NCBI RefSeq assembly: GCF_001064145.1
Contig: NZ_JVOJ01000056.1
Span: forward strand, 1-45,198
Source of the DNA: Sanguibacter keddieii
Lineage (GTDB): Bacteria; Actinomycetota; Actinomycetes; Actinomycetales; Actinomycetaceae
Reading direction: 5' to 3'
Length of the DNA stretch: 45,198 bases
Below are positions 17,547-25,034 of the stretch, in pieces (the first letter of the stretch is position 1; each line of letters begins with the position of its first letter). Position numbers and translations under genes: made by a program. The notes beneath the pieces were generated by a model. It made no database searches and was not told the DNA's origin. It worked only from the letters and a program-made list of their open reading frames with translations.

Positions 17547-18857
17547 TCAATCCGCGAGCAGGTCAAGCAGGTGAGAGACGACCTTCCCACCCGAATAGGC
17601 GGATCCGTCGTGCTGGTACTCATTCGTGATGAAGTGGCGAGCGCCGATCAGCTCACCCGTCTCCACGGACAACTCGCGCGGCACGAACATATCGTCGTAG
17701 TACACGGCCGCCGCCACCGGCACCGTGTTCTGCGCCAGCACGTCCGGCAGATACACGGGCGCCGCCTCCGTCGTCGACGCGAGAATCTCCACGACACCCT
17801 TCAGCGGCGCCAAGCCCGGGTCCTCGTCGAACACGCGGCGCATGAAGTGCTCGCCCGTCAGGTAGAACGGCTCGCTCTCATCCAACGGGTTCGCGTCCTT
17901 CGCGAAGCCCGGGATCTCCTCGGCCAGGCGATCCGCCGCCCACCCCGTCGCCGTGCCCACCAGGTCCGGCGTCGCGCACGCGTAGATGTACTCCTGGAAC
18001 ACGCCGTAAATCGGCGCGACGTCCACCTGCGAGCCGATCGCCGCCAGGAACTGCGACGAGAGCCTGCGCTGGCCTCGAACCGACGTCCACGGGCCCTCCA
18101 GCAGGTAGTGCAGCTGATCCGTGTTGCCCTGGCCGCCCAGCATCATGCCGATCATGCGCAGGCGCGCGGGGGAGAGGCGCTCGCCCGTCGGCAGCGTCTC
18201 CTCCGTGTCCGCCAGGTGTGCGCACAGCTCGCGCACCGTGCGCTCGTCGCCCGGGTGGCGCTGGAAGAACGCGCGGTTACGCGCCGCCGTGCGCTCATAC
18301 GTCAGGCGGTAGATGTCGTCCACATGGACGAGGCCAGGCAGACCTCCCGTGATCAGGCTGGCCTTCAGACCCTGGGGTGCCAGCGACAGGTACGAGGTCG
18401 TGATGAAGCCGCCGAACGACTGTCCGAGCGTCGTCCACGGGTCATCCCCGCACAACTCGCGGCGCAGCGCCTCCGCGTCGTACACGATCTGGTCCTGGCG
18501 GAAGTGGCGCAGATACGCGGCCTTCTCCTCGTCCGTGTCCAAGTGGGAAAGCGCCTGGGCGTCCATACGGGTCGACTGGCCCGTGCCTCGCTGATCGAGG
18601 AGCACCACGCGGTAATCCTGCAGGAGACGATTCATCCACCCGCCGGTAAACGTGCCGAAACGCGGGCTCGGGTAGCCCGGGCCGCCCTGCAGGAACACCG
18701 CGTAGGGCGCGTCCTCGCGGCCCTTGCGCACGACCTCGCGCGCGAAAACCTGGATCGTCGGGTTATCCCCGCCGGCGGGGCGCAGGTGATCAAGCGGAAC
18801 GTCCAGGCGGTGCTCGTAAACGGTGTGACCATGGTGCAGGTACGACTCTGTGTGCAT
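17547..18857 (-). CDS. pip: Alpha/beta hydrolase, prolyl aminopeptidase-like (peptidase family S33)
   Basis: A 436-aa cytoplasmic enzyme. It has the oxyanion motif LQGGPGYPSPR (about 57-67), LLDQRGTGQSTR (about 86-97) and the nucleophile elbow GQSFGG with S147. The acid and base probably come from YYDDMFV and NEYQHDG near the C-terminus. These features fit S33 prolyl aminopeptidases, which release N-terminal proline from peptides. The length above 400 aa fits the larger actinobacterial form. Start: GTG at 18863 or ATG at 18857; the ATG is preferred because a TACCAT -10 box lies exactly 7 nt upstream and no ribosome-binding site exists. Substrate specificity is inferred from family only. Confidence 0.85.
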   Translation of the reverse strand: MHTESYLHHGHTVYEHRLDVPLDHLRPAGGDNPTIQVFAREVVRKGREDAPYAVFLQGGPGYPSPRFGTFTGGWMNRLLQDYRVVLLDQRGTGQSTRMDAQALSHLDTDEEKAAYLRHFRQDQIVYDAEALRRELCGDDPWTTLGQSFGGFITTSYLSLAPQGLKASLITGGLPGLVHVDDIYRLTYERTAARNRAFFQRHPGDERTVRELCAHLADTEETLPTGERLSPARLRMIGMMLGGQGNTDQLHYLLEGPWTSVRGQRRLSSQFLAAIGSQVDVAPIYGVFQEYIYACATPDLVGTATGWAADRLAEEIPGFAKDANPLDESEPFYLTGEHFMRRVFDEDPGLAPLKGVVEILASTTEAAPVYLPDVLAQNTVPVAAAVYYDDMFVPRELSVETGELIGARHFITNEYQHDGSAYSGGKVVSHLLDLLAD

Positions 18858-18864
18858 GGACACA

Positions 18865-18870
18865 ATGGTA
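18865..18870 (-). promoter_or_regulatory. Putative -10 box of the S33 peptidase gene, leaderless
   Basis: On the minus strand TACCAT lies 7 nt before the ATG at 18857. No Shine-Dalgarno sequence is present. Confidence 0.5.
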
Positions 18871-18972
18871 GCGGTTTTGCGGCGGTGCCGTTGTGCCCGT
18901 TTGTGTTTGGGGGGCGTTGGGGGGCGTTGTGTGGCCCCACGGGTTGCGGGCGGCGTCTGGTCCGAATCAATT

Positions 18973-19077
18973 TCGCATGCAATTCCCCCGCGACTATTTC
19001 AAATGTTGAATTCATAGCGTTGAAATCGCAATGTTTTCAGACCTTGTTGAATCTTCACCCAATCGAATTGCATGCGA
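18973..19077 (+). repeat. Dispersed 103-bp cloverleaf palindrome, copy B (covariant arms)
   Basis: The arms are TCGCATGCAATTC and GAATTGCATGCGA, a perfect 13-bp stem. Relative to other copies, two positions changed in the left arm and their partners changed in the right arm. The inner TTCAA-ATG-TTGAA hairpin is kept, and the second hairpin pairs with one G-T. It starts the first composite repeat locus. Confidence 0.9.
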
Positions 19078-19151
19078 TTTTTGAGGAAGACCAGGCCTCG
19101 CCGCCGACGGGCACCACAGCCTGGCCCTGGAGGCCAGGTGGCCCGGTTATC

Positions 19152-19398
19152 TGAAACCATCGTCGCCTTTGCTTGCTTGTTCCCGTGTGGGATTGAAACC
19201 GCCATCGCCTTTGCGGATGCTGGCCGAGCCTCGATTGAAACCGCCATCGCCTTTGCGGGCGCCGGCCGAGCCTCGATTGAAACCGCCATCGCCTTTGCGG
19301 GTGAGAAATGGGTGTATTTGGTGCATTTTTCGGGCGCAGAGGTGATGCCGGTTTCAGAGGTCCCTTGTTGGGGGCGAGCAGTGGTGTTGTTGGTTTCA
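19152..19398. repeat. Two-winged 42-bp repeat array, locus 1
   Basis: Four plus-oriented units starting TGAAACC begin at 19152, 19194, 19236 and 19278, exactly 42 bp apart. Two minus-oriented units (read as GGTTTCA on the plus strand) begin at 19398 and 19356, again 42 bp apart. The first about 22 nt of each unit are conserved (TGAAACC, then a CATCGCC-like run, then TTTGC or CTGC); the remainder varies. Units 2 and 3 are near identical. The two wings meet near 19316. Confidence 0.85.
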
Positions 19399-19425
19399 AC
19401 GTCGCCACGTTGTCGCGCCTCGTGC

Positions 19426-19586
19426 GCGAAAAAGTTCGCCCTGCTCCGTCTGATGTGGGCGTGAGCGCGAAAAAGTTCGCCCTGCGCGCTCACAATGGCT
19501 CAAATTTGGCGTTTTCTGGCATGCTGGGCGAGTTTTTTCGTGGAAATGCCGCTGGAGGTGCCGTGTTGGGCGAGTTTTTTCCGCGC
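19426..19586. repeat. Inverted GGGCGAA-type repeats following the 42-bp array
   Basis: GCGAAAAAGTTCGCCCTGC occurs at 19426-19444 and 19467-19485. Related sequence in the opposite orientation (GGGCGAGTTTTTTCG) follows at about 19528 and 19568. The same order occurs after the second array at 32878-33110. Confidence 0.75.
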
Positions 19587-19589
19587 CAA

Positions 19590-19966
19590 TCGGCCCTGCG
19601 CCCAGGTCTTGTAGGCGACGTGACGCACGAGGCTCGCTGCGATGGGGGTTTTGCAGCATTAGGAACTGGCCGCCGGCGTGTCGCCGGCGTGTCACACCCC
19701 TAATGACGCCATTCCCCCCGTTGCGTGGTGCTGAGGTTGCGGCGTGAGGGGGTGGACGCATCGATTGTGCTATTCAGCGCTGTAGGCGAGGCGGATGCGA
19801 GGCGGATCTGGTAGCTGGACCCCACTACTGGCACCCTTAACCCGCTAATGCGCAGTTAAACCCTATTGGTGGCATGGTGGGCAGGCCGCCCAGGCCACCA
19901 CCTATCGGGTTAACGTGCGCGTAGGTCGGCCGTGGCGGTCCGAGCAGCTGGAGCCCAGCCAGCTCG
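19590..19966. other. Gene-free stretch before azlD
   Basis: No gene was recognised. A direct repeat CGCCGGCGTGT occurs twice near 19672-19693. An imperfect inverted repeat between about 19860 and 19913 (CCCTATTGGTGG against CCACCACCTATCGGG) may be a terminator for the azlCD operon. Confidence 0.4.
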
Positions 19967-20296
19967 TCAGAGCCAGTTCAGCAGCGCGACGTAGCAGACC
20001 GTTCCGATGCCGACGCTCCACAGGAGCTTGCGGCCGCTTAGCAGGTGCACCGCGACCGTCACGCCCGTCGCCACCAGCGCTGCCCACCAGCGCTCGCCCG
20101 CCGCCTGCGCTCCCCGCGTCAGCGTCGAGAGCACGAGGATCAGCATGATGCCCGGCGGCATCCACACCGCCATGTCGGAGACGAAACGCGAATCGCGCAG
20201 CGGCTCAAGGATCTTGAAAGGCAGAGCGCGCAACGTAAAGTCGATGACGAAAGTGATTGCGAGGAGCGCCAGCAGGTAGCCCAGCGTCGGAGTCAC
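19967..20296 (-). CDS. azlD: Branched-chain amino-acid exporter small subunit AzlD
   Basis: A 109-aa protein with about four TM helices, matching AzlD in size and in the LALLAITFVIDFTLRALPF and AVWMPPGIMLILVLSTL segments. AzlD pairs with AzlC as a two-component exporter of branched-chain amino acids. The start GTG at 20296 overlaps the azlC TGA stop (GTGA), so the pair is translationally coupled. Confidence 0.9.
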   Translation of the reverse strand: MTPTLGYLLALLAITFVIDFTLRALPFKILEPLRDSRFVSDMAVWMPPGIMLILVLSTLTRGAQAAGERWWAALVATGVTVAVHLLSGRKLLWSVGIGTVCYVALLNWL

Positions 20297-21081
20297 TGCG
20301 CACCCCCTTCGCGGGTCGCCTGACCCCGCCCATCAGTAGAGGTAGGAGAAGCGGGGGAGTGCAGGATGCCTCGCCGATGAAGGACGTGGCGAACCACCAG
20401 GCATGCGACGAACAGCAGGAGCGCCACCAGGAGTCGCTGGCCCGGTGCCACCACCATGGCCACCGCGAAGGACCCGCCAGCCAGGAGGACCGAGGGCAGC
20501 TCGCGCCTCGTGCGCGCCGCGTCCAGGGTCAGCGTGATGAACAGAGCCGTGAGCGCGAAGTCAAGGCCCTCGATCTGCGTGGGGATCAACGAGCCCGCGG
20601 ACACGCCCACGAGGCTCGAGGTCACCCACGTCAGGTTAAAGAGGAGCTGCATCGCCAGCAGCCGAGGCTTCGTCCACCCGTTCGGGCGGGCGGCGGTCAG
20701 CGCGTAGGCCTCGTCCACGAGGGCGTACATCGAGAAGATGCGCGCGAAGCGGCCCTCGATGACGTGCAGCGGGAACGAGAAAGCGAAAAACAGGAGTCGG
20801 AAGTTCACCAGCAGCATCGTCACCGCGATGACTGCCAGCGGCGTATTCTGCGCGGCCAGGGTCACGACGAGCAGCTCGGCCGACCCTGAGTAGGCGGCCA
20901 GGGACAGCGACGGAGCCAACCACCACGGCAAGCCCAGCTGGATGACGAGAACGCCGTACGCCAGGCCCAGCGGGATGTAACCCGCGGCCACGGGCGCCGT
21001 GATGCGCAGACCCTCAAGGATCTCGCGGCGGGTAGGGCTAGCCGGCACTGGGAGGTTCACGGTGCGCGGTAGCTTGGGCAT
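20293..21081 (-). CDS. azlC: Branched-chain amino-acid exporter large subunit AzlC
   Basis: A 262-aa protein. The core (ILEGLRITAPVAAGYIPLGLAYGVLV, AAYSGSAELLVVTL, VNFRLLFFAFSFPLHV, YALVDEAYAL) is characteristic of AzlC, with about seven TM helices and a Ser/Thr-rich hydrophilic tail. The start is set at ATG 21081 (MPKLPRTVNL), because upstream residues in this frame are unnatural and a CACAAT -10 box lies 7 nt before it. Together with AzlD it exports branched-chain amino acids or analogues. It is divergent from the amino-acid importer genes. Confidence 0.9.
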   Translation of the reverse strand: MPKLPRTVNLPVPASPTRREILEGLRITAPVAAGYIPLGLAYGVLVIQLGLPWWLAPSLSLAAYSGSAELLVVTLAAQNTPLAVIAVTMLLVNFRLLFFAFSFPLHVIEGRFARIFSMYALVDEAYALTAARPNGWTKPRLLAMQLLFNLTWVTSSLVGVSAGSLIPTQIEGLDFALTALFITLTLDAARTRRELPSVLLAGGSFAVAMVVAPGQRLLVALLLFVACLVVRHVLHRRGILHSPASPTSTDGRGQATREGGAQ

Positions 21082-21088
21082 GGGTGCA

Positions 21089-21094
21089 ATTGTG
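21089..21094 (-). promoter_or_regulatory. Putative -10 box of azlC, leaderless
   Basis: CACAAT on the minus strand lies 7 nt before the azlC ATG. It matches the leaderless spacing but lacks the first T of TANNNT. Confidence 0.35.
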
Positions 21095-21269
21095 ACGCGT
21101 AAGGCGGTGGGAGTGCGCGCTGGCGGGGCCGTGCGTGACGACTTGCACGCTCTCACGGCGATGGCGTTCCGCAAAGTGGGAACGAGCCTCGTCGCGGACC
21201 TGTCACATAGTTTCAAAACGGGAAATAGCCCTCGCGCAATAGACCATCCGGTGGAAATATCGTTCTCGT

Positions 21270-21292
21270 CGCCGAGGAACATCCCTCGGCGC
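21270..21292. promoter_or_regulatory. Hairpin in the importer leader
   Basis: GCCGAGG and CCTCGGC form a 7-bp stem about 30 bp before the start of the solute-binding protein. It could be a leader structure or an attenuator; its role is unknown. Confidence 0.3.
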
Positions 21293-21321
21293 TTCCATAA
21301 AAACGCAGATCAGGAGCCCTC

Positions 21322-22224
21322 ATGAGCGCCACTCACGCACGCAAGAAGCCATTCCTTCGACTCGCCACGGCCGCCGTCGCCATGGTCGCAGCCCTCGGCA
21401 TGGCCGCATGCTCCGGTGGCGCGTCCACCTCCTCGTCCTCCTCGTCGAGTGCGCAGGTCGGCGACCGTAGCCCCGAGCAGATCAAGGAAGCCGGCGAGAT
21501 CGTCATCGGCATCTTCTCCGACAAGGCCCCCTTCGGCTACATCGACGCCGACGGCAAGCCCGCCGGATACGACGTCGTCTACGGCGACCGCATCGCCGCC
21601 GACCTGGGCGTCACCGCCAAGTACGTCCCCGTCGACGCCGCCGCCCGCACCGAGGTCCTCGCCTCCAACAAGGTCGATATCACCCTCGCGAACTTCACCG
21701 TCACGCCCGAGCGCGCCGAAAAGGTCGACTTCGCGAACCCCTACTTCAAGGTCTCCCTCGGCGTCGTCTCGCCCACCTCGGCTGAAATCACCGACGTGAG
21801 CCAGCTGGCCGGCAAGACCCTCATCGTCACCAAGGGCACGACCGCCGAAGCCTACTTCGAGGCGAACCACCCCGAGGTTAAGCTCCAGAAGTACGACCAG
21901 TACTCCGACGCCTACCAGGCCCTCGAGGACGGCCGCGGCGACGCCTTCTCCACCGACAACACCGAGGTCATCGCCTGGGCGATCGCGCACCCCGGCTTCA
22001 GCGTCGGCATCAAGAGCCTGGGCGAGACCAGCTACATCGCGGCCGCCGTCAAGAAGGGCAACACCGCCCTCCTCGACTGGCTGAATAACGAACTCGTTGA
22101 GCTCGGCCAGGAAAACTTCTTCCACAAGGACTACGAGCAGACCCTCGCCCCCGTCTACGGTGACGCCGCGACCCCCGACGACCTCGTCGTCGAAGGCGGC
22201 GTGGACACCACCTCCACCAACTGA
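21322..22224 (+). CDS. Amino-acid ABC transporter solute-binding lipoprotein
   Basis: A 300-aa lipoprotein. The signal peptide ends in the lipobox GMAAC with C30, followed by a Ser-rich spacer. The mature part is an SBP_bac_3 domain (EIVIGIFSDKAPFGYIDADG, PAGYDVVYGDRIAADLG, PVDAAARTEVLASNKVDIT, TPERAEKVDFANPY, KTLIVTKGTTAE). It captures a polar amino acid, the identity of which cannot be told, and delivers it to the two permeases encoded downstream. The ATG at 21322 has GGAG 7 nt upstream. Confidence 0.93.
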   Translation: MSATHARKKPFLRLATAAVAMVAALGMAACSGGASTSSSSSSSAQVGDRSPEQIKEAGEIVIGIFSDKAPFGYIDADGKPAGYDVVYGDRIAADLGVTAKYVPVDAAARTEVLASNKVDITLANFTVTPERAEKVDFANPYFKVSLGVVSPTSAEITDVSQLAGKTLIVTKGTTAEAYFEANHPEVKLQKYDQYSDAYQALEDGRGDAFSTDNTEVIAWAIAHPGFSVGIKSLGETSYIAAAVKKGNTALLDWLNNELVELGQENFFHKDYEQTLAPVYGDAATPDDLVVEGGVDTTSTN

Positions 22225-22308
22225 CAGGTACGAGGCTGGGGCAGCCTCCCGGGTCACCCGCCGCGGGTGATCGCTTGGGGAGCCCCGGCCTCGTCCCAGA
22301 TTTTTCCT

Positions 22309-22968
22309 ATGAATCTCGACATCCTGGCGCGATACGCGCCCCTGTACGTCGACGCCGCCATCCTCACCCTGCGGATCGCGGCCATCGGCATCGTCGGCTC
22401 CCTCGCGGTGGGCCTGCTCGTGGCTGCGATCCGGCAGTACCGGATCCCCGTCGCGACCCAGATCGCCGCCGCCTACGTCGAACTGTCGCGCAACACGCCG
22501 CTGCTCGTGCAGCTTTTCTTCATCTACTTCGGCCTGCCGCGGGTGGGCATCAAGTGGAGCGGCGAGACCTGCGCGATCGTCGGCCTGATCTTCCTGGGTG
22601 GCGCCTACATGGCCGAGGCCCTGCGCTCCGGCCTCGACTCGATCGCCACGATCCAGTGGGAGTCGGCATCCGCGCTCGGCCTCACGCGCACGCAGACGCT
22701 GCGCCACGTCGCCCTCCCGCAGGCCATCGCGACCTCCGTGCCGCCGCTTGCCGCCAACGTCATCTTCCTCGTCAAGGAAACCTCCGTCGTCTCCGTCGTC
22801 GCGCTGCCCGACCTCGTGTACGTCGCGAAAGACCTCATCGGCATGTCCTACAACACCTCAGAGGCGCTGATCCTCCTGGTCATCGCCTACCTGGTGATCC
22901 TCCTGCCCGTGTCCATCGCGGCCCGACTGATCGAAAAGAAGGTGCGCCGTGGCGGATTTGGGAATTAA
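22309..22968 (+). CDS. Amino-acid ABC transporter permease (HisM/GlnP type), first
   Basis: 219 aa, about five TM helices, with the HEAAM-family signature ELSRNTPLLVQLFFIYFGLP and the ATPase-contacting EAA loop (ESASALGLTRTQTLRHVALPQA). It forms half of the membrane channel with the next gene. The ATG at 22309 (MNLDILARYAPLY) is chosen; a GTG at 22267 is in frame but would include a copy of the GCCCCGGCCTCGTC motif and non-family residues. No ribosome-binding site is obvious. Confidence 0.92.
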   Translation: MNLDILARYAPLYVDAAILTLRIAAIGIVGSLAVGLLVAAIRQYRIPVATQIAAAYVELSRNTPLLVQLFFIYFGLPRVGIKWSGETCAIVGLIFLGGAYMAEALRSGLDSIATIQWESASALGLTRTQTLRHVALPQAIATSVPPLAANVIFLVKETSVVSVVALPDLVYVAKDLIGMSYNTSEALILLVIAYLVILLPVSIAARLIEKKVRRGGFGN

Positions 22969-23626
22969 CGTCATCTTCGAGGGCCGCAACCTCGTGCGCA
23001 TCCTCGAGGGCCTGGGCGTCACCGTCGGCATCTCCGCGCTGTCCGTCGTGCTGTCGCTGGTGCTCGGCGTGTTCGTCGGCCTCGGCATGCGCTCGCGCTG
23101 GCGGCCCCTGCGCTGGCTCATGCAGCTCTACCTCGAGTTCGTGCGCATCATGCCCCAGCTGGTCCTCCTGTTCGTCGCCTACTTCGGGCTCACGCGCGTC
23201 GCGGGGATCAACCTGAACGGCATCACCGCGTCCGTCCTCGTCTTCACCCTGTGGGGCGGCGCCGAAATGGGTGACCTCGTGCGAGGCGCGCTCATCGCGA
23301 TCCCCCGCCACCAGTACGAGTCTGCCTACGCTCTCGGACTCTCCCCGAGGCAGACCATGCGCCGCGTCATCCTGCCGCAAACCCTGCGCGCTCTCGCGCC
23401 CCCGGCCGTCAATCTCATCACCCGCATGGTGAAGACGACGTCCCTCGTCGTCCTTATCGGCGTCGTCGAAGTCCTCAAAGTCGGACAGCAGATCATTGAC
23501 GCCAATCGCTTCAACTACCCGACCGCCTCGCTGTGGATCTACGGCCTGATCTTCGCGCTGTATTTCCTCATCTGCTGGCCCATCTCGCTCCTCTCACGCC
23601 ACATGGAGAAAACATGGCAGAACTGA
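22949..23626 (+). CDS. Amino-acid ABC transporter permease, second
   Basis: 225 aa from the GTG at 22949, overlapping the previous gene by 20 nt, with AAGAAGG upstream. The permease signature EFVRIMPQLVLLFVAYFGL and the EAA loop (ESAYALGLSPRQTMRRVILPQ) are present. It pairs with the preceding permease. Overlaps on both sides indicate a coupled operon. Confidence 0.93.
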   Translation: MADLGINVIFEGRNLVRILEGLGVTVGISALSVVLSLVLGVFVGLGMRSRWRPLRWLMQLYLEFVRIMPQLVLLFVAYFGLTRVAGINLNGITASVLVFTLWGGAEMGDLVRGALIAIPRHQYESAYALGLSPRQTMRRVILPQTLRALAPPAVNLITRMVKTTSLVVLIGVVEVLKVGQQIIDANRFNYPTASLWIYGLIFALYFLICWPISLLSRHMEKTWQN

Positions 23627-24381
23627 CCTCCGACCCGCAGCTGCGCCTCGTCGACCTCGACAAGACCTACCCGGGAGGGCACCACGCCCTGCGCGGCGTC
23701 TCCCTCGACGTCGCCGACGGTGAAGTGGTCGTCATCATTGGCCCGTCGGGGTGCGGCAAGTCCACGCTGCTGCGCACGATCAACGGCCTCGAGCCGATCA
23801 ACTCCGGGCAGATCCTCTTCGACGGGACAGACCTGGCCGCGCCCGGCGTCTCCTGGCCTGAGGTCCGCCGCCGCATCGGCATGGTCTTCCAGTCCTACGA
23901 GCTCTTCCCCCACCTGACCGTCATGGGGAACCTGACGCTCGCCCCCGGCCTCGTCGCGGGAGAATCGCGCGCCGACGCCGAGGAGCGGGCACTGAAACTG
24001 CTCGAGCGCGTCGGCCTGGCGGACCGCGCCGACGACTACCCGCGCCAGCTCTCCGGCGGCCAGCGTCAGCGCGTCGCCATCGTGCGCGCCCTCATGATGG
24101 ACCCCGAGATCCTTCTCCTCGACGAGGTCACCGCCTCCCTTGACCCGGAGATGGTGCGCGAGGTCCTCGACGTCGTTCTCGAGCTGGCTCGCACCGGCAT
24201 GACGATGCTTATCGTCACGCACGAGATGGGCTTCGCCCGCGCGATCGCCGACCGCATCGTCTTCATGGACGAGGGGCGCATCGTCGAAGTCGACCCGCCG
24301 CGCAAGTTCTTCGCCGATCCTTCCTCGGATCGCGCGCGCAAGTTCCTTGACATCTTCAGCTTCGAGGGTGCCAAGCTGTAA
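23614..24381 (+). CDS. Amino-acid ABC transporter ATP-binding protein (GlnQ/ArtP type)
   Basis: 255 aa. Walker A GPSGCGKST (43-51), Q-loop VFQSYELFPH, signature LSGGQRQRVAI, Walker B ILLLDEVTASLD and switch histidine VTHEMGF are all intact. It drives uptake through the two permeases. The ATG at 23614 overlaps the upstream permease end by 13 nt, with GGAG upstream. A frame to 23533 is rejected because it lies inside the permease. Confidence 0.96.
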   Translation: MAELTSDPQLRLVDLDKTYPGGHHALRGVSLDVADGEVVVIIGPSGCGKSTLLRTINGLEPINSGQILFDGTDLAAPGVSWPEVRRRIGMVFQSYELFPHLTVMGNLTLAPGLVAGESRADAEERALKLLERVGLADRADDYPRQLSGGQRQRVAIVRALMMDPEILLLDEVTASLDPEMVREVLDVVLELARTGMTMLIVTHEMGFARAIADRIVFMDEGRIVEVDPPRKFFADPSSDRARKFLDIFSFEGAKL

Positions 24382-24414
24382 GCGTGTAGTGGCTCCTCGC
24401 GGAGGGGTCTGAGC

Positions 24415-24450
24415 GGGGGCGCAGGCCGGTGGTTTGCGCCCCCGTTGTTG
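24415..24450 (+). terminator. Rho-independent-like terminator of the importer operon
   Basis: GGGGGCGCA (24415-24423) pairs perfectly with TGCGCCCCC (24435-24443) and is followed by the T-rich run GTTGTTGTG. It lies 34 bp past the ATPase stop. Confidence 0.75.
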
Positions 24451-24554
24451 TGCTTGTTGCTGTGCGCCCCGGCTGTTTTCCGGGCGCCGGAGAGGCCAGC
24501 CTTGCTGGGCGGCTGCTTGGTGCACCCGTGGGCGGCGGCCCGCCCGCTCGAAAA

Positions 24555-24593
24555 GCCACACGCGAGCCTTCGGCTCGGAGTGATCGATCTCGA
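24555..24593 (+). repeat. Dispersed 39-bp repeat, copy 1
   Basis: It begins GCCACACGCGAGC, contains a CGAGC-CTTCG-GCTCG hairpin and ends GATCTCGA. A near-identical copy lies at 45162-45198 at the window end, also preceded by a GGCGGCGGCCCGCCCG-like sequence. Confidence 0.7.
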
Positions 24594-24683
24594 AGCCCGG
24601 CCAGGCCTCGCCGCCGCCCACGGGCGCCGCAGCCTGGATCAGCAGTGTGCCGACCCGGCATCTTCCGCGTTTCAGCTTGTTCC

Positions 24684-24738
24684 TAAGTGGTGTGACACCA
24701 CTTAGCGGGGTATTACACCACTTCCGAGGGGGTGTAAT
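24684..24738. promoter_or_regulatory. 21-bp near-perfect palindrome and adjacent inverted repeat
   Basis: TAAGTGGTGT (24684-24693), a single G, then ACACCACTTA (24695-24704). A further inverted pair ATTACACC (24712-24719) and GGTGTAAT (24731-24738) uses the same GGTGT core. Compact perfect dyads like this are typical of operators, but no regulator gene is adjacent. Confidence 0.45.
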
Positions 24739-24801
24739 GCTCCCTAACTGGTGTAATGCTCCCTAACTGGTGTCATGCTCCCTCACTGGTGCAGTGCTAG
24801 G
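24731..24801 (+). repeat. 19-bp tandem repeat
   Basis: GGTGTAATGCTCCCTAACT at 24731, 24750 and (with two changes) 24769, followed by a partial fourth unit. It shares the GGTGT core with the palindrome just upstream. Confidence 0.8.
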
Positions 24802-24870
24802 CGTGTTGGTTTGGTGTCTTGCTTGGGTGTCAGGTGTTTCCGAATTGTACGAGGTGGTTCCTCACCAATG

Positions 24871-24975
24871 TCGCACGTAATTTCCCTGTCAACCTTTCAG
24901 TAATTGAAATAGCGTTGTTGCAATTCCAACGTTTCTGAGCGTAGGCGAAAACTGACCAGAGGAAATTACGTGCGA
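24871..24975 (+). repeat. Dispersed 103-bp cloverleaf palindrome, copy C
   Basis: Outer arms TCGCACGTAATTT and AAATTACGTGCGA, a 13-bp stem. Inner TTTCA-GTAAT-TGAAA and GTTG-CAATTC-CAAC hairpins. The upstream flank GGTGGTTCCTCACCAATG is shared with copy A. It lies between convergent genes. The rest of 24444-25034 holds the repeats listed above and no gene. Confidence 0.9.
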
Positions 24976-25034
24976 GATTGCAAGAGAGGGTTGTATGTAC
25001 CGCGCATGAACGCGAATGTCCGCGATAGCGCGGT

